Below, piece by piece: positions 27,316 through 33,634 of a stretch of 64,000 bases of DNA. Source of the DNA: an uncultured Clostridia bacterium (GTDB lineage: Bacteria > Bacillota > Clostridia > Oscillospirales > Feifaniaceae); NCBI GenBank assembly GCA_944376235.1, contig CALWCA010000004.1, positions 62,001 through 126,000 of the forward strand, written 5' to 3'. How positions within the stretch are numbered: the first letter of the stretch is position 1; each line of letters begins with the position of its first letter. A program made the position numbers and the translations under genes. The notes beneath the pieces were generated by a model. That model saw only the letters and a list, made by a program, of their open reading frames with translations. It ran no database searches and had not been told where the DNA came from.

Positions 27316-28842
27316 TCAGCGCGCCATCCAGTTGCCACTGAGAAGGGCAAGCGCGTCGGCCGTTAGGGGGATGAGATCGCTTGCGTCGGCGTGGCGCAGG
27401 TGGAACTTGCGGTTGAGCGCGGCAAAGTGCTGCAGCCCGTAGCCGATGCGGTTGAGATAGGAGAAGACGCCGATGGCACCGGGCGAAAAGCTGTCGGCCT
27501 CGCTGCCGTAGAGCGCACGCAGGAAGGGAAGATCCAAAAAGAGCTCGTCTATCGTGCTGCCCATCTGGGCAAGATGGGGCGGCGTTTTTCCGGCCGCAAC
27601 AAGCTCCCCGACTTTTTTGGCACTGGTGGCTGCCGCCATGGGGGCCCGGCACATGCCCACAAGGCGGATGTGGGGCGCGCCCAGCGCAAGCGCCTTGTAG
27701 ACCTGATCCTCCATGGTAAAGCCGCCGGCAATAGCCACCGCCGGCAGGTCGAGCCCCTCGGCCGCCAGCTTTTTGAGAATGCCGGCCACCGTGCTCTCGA
27801 GCGCGACGGTGGGCAGGCCCCACTCGTTCATCATCTTGCAGGGGCTGTAGCCCGAGCCGCCGCCCGCTCCGTCAAAGGTCACAAGGTCAACGCCGCAGGC
27901 GCAGGCCAGCCGCAGCAGATGCTCAATGTCGACCGGGTCGTAGCCCGCCATCTTAAAGCAGACGTTTTGCATGCCCAGGCCGCGCAGATGCTCGATGCGC
28001 CTCAGCAGGCAGTCCTCACGCCACATGGGCAGCCGCCCAAAGGTGTGGAAGGCGGGACAGGCTCTCTTTTTCCAGGCCTCCTGCACGGCGGGATCCTCGG
28101 GATCGGGCAGCACGAGGAAACCGTGCTCCTTTTGCCTGAGGGCCTCCTCCAGCGTCCCGATGCGGTTGGCCGGCTGCGTGCCTTTGGCGGACTGCCCGAA
28201 CTTAAACTCGATGGCCTTGGCCCCGCATTCCAAAATGGCGTAGTCCGACACGCCCTGCAGATCGTCGTCGTAGTTGGTCTGCAGCACGATTTGCCCAAAG
28301 CCCCGGTTGTATCGCTCAAAGGCGTCCAGCATCTCCTTTAGCTTGGGCGCATGCACAACCTTGCCCTTTTCATAGCGCAGCGAGGGGTCCTTGCTGACCG
28401 CGCCCTCCCCAATCACCGCGACAACGCCGGCCATGGCGGCCCCGGCAAAATAGTCCTGCCAGTTGAGCTTGATGACGGCCGGCAGGACAATGGGAAGGGC
28501 CAGCTTGACGGGGTGGGTGCGGCCGATGACGGTGTCAAGCCCGACGTGGTAAATGCTGGCAAGGTCGGGGTCTTCGGGGGCCCCCACTGCGCCGAAGACA
28601 CGCCCGTTGATGTTGAAATGGGAATAGTCTACCGGATAGCGCTTTTCGGAGGCAATCTGATTGTCGCCCGTGGTGTTGGGGTAGACCATCTCCATGCCGC
28701 GCACGGCGGAAAGCCCGATTTCACAGGAGCCCAGGCAGTCCGCCGTGCACATGGCGCACATGCCGGAAAAGGTGCACGGGTGCGCGGCGTCGCGCAGGAA
28801 GGTGCGGTTGAAGCTGGAGCCGAGCAGAGGACTGTAAGACAT
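27316..28842 (-). CDS. FMN-dependent glutamate-synthase-domain protein (stand-alone)
   Basis: A 508-residue protein corresponding to the synthase (FMN / Fe-S) domain of glutamate synthase without the glutaminase domain. Visible are an N-terminal Cys cluster CTFSGMCAMCTADCLGSC (a ferredoxin-like or Fe-S arrangement), the FMN-binding GVDLVTFDGAGGGSGYSP, and IAGGFTMEDQVYKALALGA. The substrate is unknown; archaeal-type GltB and methylamine-glutamate-type relatives share this layout. The ATG at 28842 has AAAGGGGTG six bases ahead; a GTG at 28851 is the alternative. It is the only gene of its transcript. Confidence 0.8.
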   Translation of the reverse strand: MSYSPLLGSSFNRTFLRDAAHPCTFSGMCAMCTADCLGSCEIGLSAVRGMEMVYPNTTGDNQIASEKRYPVDYSHFNINGRVFGAVGAPEDPDLASIYHVGLDTVIGRTHPVKLALPIVLPAVIKLNWQDYFAGAAMAGVVAVIGEGAVSKDPSLRYEKGKVVHAPKLKEMLDAFERYNRGFGQIVLQTNYDDDLQGVSDYAILECGAKAIEFKFGQSAKGTQPANRIGTLEEALRQKEHGFLVLPDPEDPAVQEAWKKRACPAFHTFGRLPMWREDCLLRRIEHLRGLGMQNVCFKMAGYDPVDIEHLLRLACACGVDLVTFDGAGGGSGYSPCKMMNEWGLPTVALESTVAGILKKLAAEGLDLPAVAIAGGFTMEDQVYKALALGAPHIRLVGMCRAPMAAATSAKKVGELVAAGKTPPHLAQMGSTIDELFLDLPFLRALYGSEADSFSPGAIGVFSYLNRIGYGLQHFAALNRKFHLRHADASDLIPLTADALALLSGNWMAR

Positions 28843-28874
28843 ACATGACACCCCTTTTTGGTAAGATTTGCTTC

Positions 28875-28880
28875 ATTATA
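28875..28880 (-). promoter_or_regulatory. -10 element for the glutamate-synthase-like gene
   Basis: A consensus TATAAT on the minus strand, about 33 bp before the start. The -35 (TGCCAG, 28903-28898 at 17 bp) is poor, so activation may be needed. Confidence 0.5.
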
Positions 28881-29068
28881 ACATGCTTGGCCGCCCCCTG
28901 GCAGGGGAGAGAGGGCAAAGTTTCAAAAAAGAAGGGGAAAACCTCAAAGAGGAGCAAAAGCAGGTGCGGTGCGGAAAAAGGGAAAAGGCAGGACTGGCAG
29001 GATGAAAAGGGGAGAGGGGGGCGCAGCCGGAAGACGCGCAGCGCGCTCATGCGCCGCAAGGCGCAATA

Positions 29069-29152
29069 TTTTTCTTTCGGGGGGGGGTTCCCCTCCCCGA
29101 AAGAAAAACAAGCCCCGCAGCAGGGCAGGAGGATCTGCCCTGCTGCGGGGCT
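29069..29152. repeat. Tandem pair of long hairpins
   Basis: Hairpin 1 has 14-bp perfect arms at 29069-29082 and 29095-29108, extending through the loop to almost 20 bp, with T- and A-rich bases that could end transcription in either direction. Hairpin 2 has 18-bp perfect arms at 29111-29128 and 29135-29152 with a 6-nt loop. They lie downstream of the minus-strand lipoprotein gene. The 28843-29209 gap otherwise shows no gene. Confidence 0.85.
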
Positions 29153-29209
29153 TTGCGCGCTGCGCGCACCGGGCCCGCCCGCACAGGGAGGGCCCTCGCC
29201 AAGGAGCGG

Positions 29210-29695
29210 TTACGCGGCAGGCTGTTGCTGGTAAAAGCGAAGAGTGAGCGTGTCCTGCGAGCTGACGAGGGCAAGGCCGCCGCCCTCGCAGGCCCAGAGG
29301 TATTGCGTCGTGTCGTCCTGCTGGGTCTGGGCGGCTTCTCCAAGCGAGCCTTCAATGGTCTCCAGCCACTGCTCGCAGGTGCCGTCGACTTCGGCCGAGA
29401 AGTCGAGCAGGCAGCCCAGATCAATGGTGGCCAGAAAGGGGATGGACTGCCCAAACAGGGAGAGGGAATATTCGCGAAACAGGGTCTCCTGCGTCCCTTC
29501 TATCAGGGTGCGCTGGCCCTCGCCCAGCGTTTCGACAAGCTGCTGCTCAGGCTGCCCCAGCAGGGCGACGCAGTCGGCGATGGTCTGGGCGTCTTGCTGT
29601 GTGTCCTGACCGTTCTGGCCGTCGTCACAGGAGCAGCAGGCAAAGCAGAGCAGCCCGCATAGGAAAAGAGCCAACAGGCGTTGGGATGTTCTCAT
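29210..29695 (-). CDS. Putative lipoprotein of unknown function
   Basis: A 161-residue product. A basic start and hydrophobic stretch (MRTSQRLLALFLCGLL) run into a Cys-rich lipobox-like site (FACCSC near residues 18-23), consistent with a secreted lipoprotein, then an acidic Gln/Asp/Thr-rich domain with no family I recognise. The ATG at 29695 is preferred to one at 29719 because GGAAAGGACG lies between them. It is downstream of, and probably co-transcribed with, the small membrane protein gene that ends at 29747. Confidence 0.55.
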   Translation of the reverse strand: MRTSQRLLALFLCGLLCFACCSCDDGQNGQDTQQDAQTIADCVALLGQPEQQLVETLGEGQRTLIEGTQETLFREYSLSLFGQSIPFLATIDLGCLLDFSAEVDGTCEQWLETIEGSLGEAAQTQQDDTTQYLWACEGGGLALVSSQDTLTLRFYQQQPAA

Positions 29696-29746
29696 AAAAA
29701 ACACGTCCTTTCCGAACAAATGAGGTTGAGCTGTTTTCTTGCAGGT

Positions 29747-30040
29747 TCAGCTCAAAAGGAACCTGCGCAAAGAGGTGTAGAGCCCCTGCAGGCAGGCCAG
29801 CAGCCCGCCCACAACCAGGGCGATCCCGATGGGGCTGATGAGAAAGGCCAGAACAATCAAAACAAGACCGCCGGCCACCGACAGCGAAAAGAGCATGGGG
29901 AAGGCGAGCAGCAGCAGCAGTGCCGCCAAAAGGCCCAGCACGAAGGTCGAAAGCCCGACAATGAGCTTGAGAAGGCCGACGACAATGGCCAAGAGCAGGA
30001 CAAAGGGGGCGGCAAGAAGCTTCAAAAAGAACTCAAAAAT
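29747..30040 (-). CDS. Small membrane protein (CD1845-like), probable ATT start
   Basis: About 97 residues with three hydrophobic segments and a basic C-terminus (YTSLRRFLLS). The order of hydrophobic blocks and the SPIGI motif recall small CD1845-type proteins found in clostridial conjugative elements, but no other element gene is nearby. The first conventional start is TTG at 30025, which has no Shine-Dalgarno at a usable distance. An ATT at 30040 lies exactly nine bases after AAAGGAG (30056-30050), and using it restores a FEFFLKLLAAP start, so ATT initiation is proposed. Confidence 0.55.
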   Translation of the reverse strand: MFEFFLKLLAAPFVLLLAIVVGLLKLIVGLSTFVLGLLAALLLLLAFPMLFSLSVAGGLVLIVLAFLISPIGIALVVGGLLACLQGLYTSLRRFLLS

Positions 30041-30550
30041 GACAATTCACTCCTTTGAGGTGCAAGGGCCCTTAAAAGGCCGTCATGCGGAAAGGGTTAG
30101 CCGGCAAAGCCGGAAAAAGGGTGCGCGCCGGCTGTATATACCCAGCCTGCTCCCCTTTTTAGACGCAGCAAAATCAAAAAAGTTTATGCGCCCTGGCAGA
30201 TTTTTCGCCCGCCCGGCGGACAATCTGCCATATTGCGGGCTGTGGGCGCGCTGTGCGTCAATGCCCTTTTTCTTATCATATCACAAAGTGAAGCCGATGG
30301 GAACGCGCCGCAGGGCAAAACAAAGGCCCACAAAAAGAGGGGCAGGCCAGAATAGGCTGCTGAAACGGAGCCTTTCCCGGCGGCAGGCGCTCCCGTGCCG
30401 GATTTGGATGCCGGGTGCGGTGCGGTAAAGGAAAAGCCTTGGAGCGGTGGGGTGAGGGAGCTGTTCAAGAGGGGAGGACGGGAACTTTTTTGCGGACGCA
30501 CGGACGGGCGGAAAAGGACGCCGGGCCTGCCGGGGAGAGAAGGGGGAGCC

Positions 30551-30580
30551 TTGCCGTGCGGGGGAGCTCTGTGGTACAAT
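30551..30580 (+). promoter_or_regulatory. Candidate promoter for the WG-repeat protein gene
   Basis: TTGCCG (30551-30556), an 18-bp spacer and TACAAT (30575-30580), about 85 bp before the gene. The 30041-30664 gap otherwise shows no gene or recognised RNA. Confidence 0.5.
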
Positions 30581-30664
30581 AACAGACAAAGGACTTTCGG
30601 CTTTTTGCCCCTCAAGCGGCGGCGGGCCGGGAGCAGCCAGAAGGCCTGAAGGAGGTGGGGTGCC

Positions 30665-33298
30665 GTGAATCGAAGTGCCGATTTTCAAAAGGAGCGCGGG
30701 ATGCAGCGTCTGCCGAGCTGGATGCTGGTTTTGCTGACCGGCGCAATGGTGGCGGCGGCCCTGCTGTTTTTGCTGGTGCCCTGGATGCAGAGCGGAGGGG
30801 AGCAGGCGGGATATCTCAGCCCTGTGGTGCTGGTGGACGGGCAGACGGCAGAGGTGCCGGAGCAGCTGCTGTATCACGAGGACGATGCGCTCTATCTGCA
30901 TGCGCAAAATCTGGCGCAGGTGCTTTCCGGCGTGCAGCTCTCACGCGACGAATATGGGCAAACACCGGCGCTGCTGGTTTTCTGCACGGAGATCGGCTGC
31001 TCTGCCGCCGTTCTGGAAGACGGGAAGATGTGGCTGCTCGATGAGGCCGAGGAGCCCATGCTCACGCCCATGGCCCACAGGCCCCTGCTGCAGGGCGAGG
31101 ATTTTCTGGTGCCCATTGAAGGGGCGTCGCTGGCCTTTTGCTGTGTGATTTCGTGGGACGAACAAAGCGGCGTGCTTTCTATCTTAACGCAGGAAACCGC
31201 GCTGGAGGAGACCGAAGCCCTGGTACAGTCCCAGGGATATGTTCTGCTGCCTGCCAGCACGTCGGCGGCGGAGCGGCAGCTTTTTTCGGGGGTCTTTCCC
31301 GTGCAAAGCGGGGAGGGCTCCACGCTGTTTTCCCGCAGGGCGGGGCCGCTTTTCCCGCCCATGGCGGGAAGCTTTGAGCGCTGTCATTACGGATACCGCT
31401 ATGTCGGCGCCGACGGAATGGAAGGCCTTTACAGCATGGAAGGGGTGCAGCTTCTGCCCCCGCAGTATCAAAGCATTGTTTTTCTCGAGGTGGCGGCGGG
31501 GCTGGTCGTGACCACCGACGGGGCCGGGATGCAGCGCCTGTGGATGGTGTCGGACGGAGGGATCCTGCCCCTGACAAGCCAGGACTGCCTGGCAATCGGC
31601 CATGGCTACAGCGCCGGCGAGCAGCAGGAGGAGCAGCCGCACCTGCTGGAAAGCGAGCTCATCGCCGTCTGCCACGAGAACGGCCTCTGGGGAGTTTTGG
31701 ATTGGGAGAGCGGGCGCATGTGCGTGCCCTGTGACTACGACGCCATTGGCGGATATATGGACGTGGGGCTGTTTGCCTATACGGTGGAGGGGGAAGCCTC
31801 GGCGCTGTCGGGAGTGCAGCCCACGCTCACGCTGTGGTATGAAACGGCCGAGACAAGAGGGCTTGTGGTGCAAAAAGACGGCCTTTGGGGTGTCGTCGAC
31901 CTGGAAGGACAGGCCGTGGTGGAGTTTGCCTACGAGGCCATTTTTGCGGCGCCCTTCGGCGATGCGCCGGGGTGGTACGGCCTGCGCGACGGCGCCTATG
32001 AGCTTTTGGGCGAACTCAATGCGGGACAGCGCCCGGTGCTTGACGCGGCGGCGCAGGCGGCGCTGTCGGGCGCGGGACTGGTGCTGCTGGAGCGTCAGGA
32101 GCGCGGCGTGCTGGTGGCGGACACCGCCACGGGCACCGCATATCTGCTGCCCCACGACACGGGGGAGCGCCTGTTTGAAGATGCGCCCTTGTTTACCGTG
32201 GTCAATGTGGTTCAGCGAAACGGGGCGCTCGAGGTGTCGGGCGTTCCCATGCCGCCTTATGCGACCTTTCCCGTGGTCAGGGCGGGGGAGCAGCCCGCGC
32301 AAAGCGCGCTGGCCTATGCCGAGCAGCTTTTTTCGGGCATGCTCTATAGTGGCGGCGGACTGGGCCTGACCGACTATGCGCTGTCCGACGTGTCGGTGAT
32401 GGAGGTGGGCGACGTCTACTACAGGCTGTCTTTGCAGGCGCAGGTGGTTCCCCAGAGGCAAAAGGACAGTGAGGCGGGCACCCTGTGGGGGGAGCCGGGG
32501 GAGGACGGCGTGTGCCGCCTGTCGCTTGAGACGGTGCTGTATCAGGCGGTCGGGCAGGACGGACAGGCCTACCTGTGCGCCGTGGGGCAGCAGGAGTATT
32601 CCCCCTTTGCCGAGCTGCCCGAAAAGGCTGCCGTGGAGACCACCGAATACCGCTACACGCCGGTGCCCCTGGAAAAACGGTATGCCGAGCTCATGGCGGG
32701 GGCCGTGGAGGAGCATGTCTTTTACGAGGACGAGCAGGCCACCTATATCGAGGAGCGCCGCCTTGTGCATACCGAGGGCGCCATGGGCTACAGCTATCGC
32801 ATTACGGTGTCCCGGCTGGAGGACGGCCGGCGTACGACGCTGTTTGACATGCCCGATTCACTGGGGGATTTGAAGGTGATTGAACGCATGCAGCAGGGCC
32901 TGCTGGTGACGACCTGGCGGTACGCCTATGCCTCGTCGGGCTGGGAGGGCAGCGTGGGCTACCTGACAGACGAGGGCTTCTCCCCCCTGCTGGAGAGCGC
33001 CTTTTTCGTCGGGCGCAGAGACCAAAAATGCTACTTTGTGGGCCAGCGCGGCGAGGTGAGGGGCATTTACGCCATGAATTTGGAAAACGGCCGCCTGAGC
33101 CTGCTGTGCAGCCTGCCGGAAGACGCCTTTTCCACCGTGCGCCGCAGCCTCTTCTTACAGGCGATCAAGGAGGATCGCATGGTGCTGGCGTGGCCGGTGA
33201 CGCAGGACGAGCACCGCTACGAGGTCTTCTCCATCTCCCTGCCCCAGGGGCAGACAACGCGCCTGTGGCCCTGTGAAGAGGCCTCGGGACAGACATGA
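30665..33298 (+). CDS. Large membrane-anchored WG-repeat protein
   Basis: An 877-residue protein with an N-terminal membrane anchor (about 20-41), then a copper-amine-oxidase-N-like domain (about 55-165), and at least two WG (KWG) repeats: NGLWGVLDWESGRMCVPCDYDAI (from about 336) shown here only in part as NGLWGVLDWESG, and DGLWGVVDLEGQAVVEFAYE (from about 404). The C-terminal third is beta-rich and unrecognised. Such proteins are exported and face the wall; no function is known. GTG start behind GAAGGAGGTGGGG. It appears to be transcribed alone. Confidence 0.65.
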   Translation: MNRSADFQKERGMQRLPSWMLVLLTGAMVAAALLFLLVPWMQSGGEQAGYLSPVVLVDGQTAEVPEQLLYHEDDALYLHAQNLAQVLSGVQLSRDEYGQTPALLVFCTEIGCSAAVLEDGKMWLLDEAEEPMLTPMAHRPLLQGEDFLVPIEGASLAFCCVISWDEQSGVLSILTQETALEETEALVQSQGYVLLPASTSAAERQLFSGVFPVQSGEGSTLFSRRAGPLFPPMAGSFERCHYGYRYVGADGMEGLYSMEGVQLLPPQYQSIVFLEVAAGLVVTTDGAGMQRLWMVSDGGILPLTSQDCLAIGHGYSAGEQQEEQPHLLESELIAVCHENGLWGVLDWESGRMCVPCDYDAIGGYMDVGLFAYTVEGEASALSGVQPTLTLWYETAETRGLVVQKDGLWGVVDLEGQAVVEFAYEAIFAAPFGDAPGWYGLRDGAYELLGELNAGQRPVLDAAAQAALSGAGLVLLERQERGVLVADTATGTAYLLPHDTGERLFEDAPLFTVVNVVQRNGALEVSGVPMPPYATFPVVRAGEQPAQSALAYAEQLFSGMLYSGGGLGLTDYALSDVSVMEVGDVYYRLSLQAQVVPQRQKDSEAGTLWGEPGEDGVCRLSLETVLYQAVGQDGQAYLCAVGQQEYSPFAELPEKAAVETTEYRYTPVPLEKRYAELMAGAVEEHVFYEDEQATYIEERRLVHTEGAMGYSYRITVSRLEDGRRTTLFDMPDSLGDLKVIERMQQGLLVTTWRYAYASSGWEGSVGYLTDEGFSPLLESAFFVGRRDQKCYFVGQRGEVRGIYAMNLENGRLSLLCSLPEDAFSTVRRSLFLQAIKEDRMVLAWPVTQDEHRYEVFSISLPQGQTTRLWPCEEASGQT

Positions 33299-33403
33299 TG
33301 AGGCCGCCTGCTTTGAGGCTTTTTGAAGCGACGGCATCGATGCCGGGATGCGGCCGAATCTGCGCAAATGGGGACGCTGCGCGGCAAAACTCCCAAATTC
33401 TGC

Positions 33404-33431
33404 TTGACAAGCGCATAAAATCTAGTATACT
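33404..33431 (+). promoter_or_regulatory. Strong promoter for the riboswitch-ATPase transcript
   Basis: Consensus TTGACA (33404-33409), a 16-bp spacer and TATACT (33426-33431), directly upstream of the manganese riboswitch. Confidence 0.88.
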
Positions 33432-33442
33432 ACTTTGTAGTA
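33428..33442 (+). promoter_or_regulatory. Dyad over the -10 and start region
   Basis: TACTAC-TTT-GTAGTA, a perfect 6-3-6 inverted repeat overlapping the -10 and the likely transcription start. Position and symmetry suggest a repressor operator; it resembles BlaI/CopY-type sites, but the regulator is unknown. Confidence 0.4.
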
Positions 33443-33452
33443 GATAAGGAAG

Positions 33453-33556
33453 ACCATGAGGGAGTAGTTTGCGCACCGGTTTGCCGCTGTGTTTCAAGTC
33501 AACATACATGGCGTCCTCTGGAGCCTGGCTTGGATGAAAGAACGAGACTCATGTAT
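33453..33556 (+). promoter_or_regulatory. yybP-ykoY manganese riboswitch
   Basis: P1 is CATGAG (33455-33460) paired with CTCATG (33548-33553). The conserved GGGAGTAG follows P1, the opposing internal loop shows GTCAACATAC (33499-33508), and ACGAGACTC closes the aptamer. These are the hallmark elements of the yybP-ykoY aptamer (Rfam RF00080), which senses Mn2+. It sits between a strong promoter and a P-type ATPase, the usual context for metal efflux genes. Confidence 0.88.
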
Positions 33557-33593
33557 AGACTGCCACATGGTATTCTATACGTGGGTCTTTTTT
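33546..33593 (+). terminator. Riboswitch expression-platform terminator
   Basis: A 13-bp stem (33546-33558 with 33575-33587, two G-U pairs) followed by six Ts. Its 5' arm overlaps the 3' strand of riboswitch P1, so Mn2+-stabilised P1 would block terminator formation and turn the ATPase gene on. Confidence 0.85.
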
Positions 33594-33634
33594 ATCGAAA
33601 AATTCAGGCGTAATGTGGACATAAGAAAGGATGA

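Noticed and set aside
29747-30040. Remnant of an integrative conjugative element
   Set aside because: Only one CD1845-like gene; no integrase, relaxase, conjugation or attachment-site genes are nearby.
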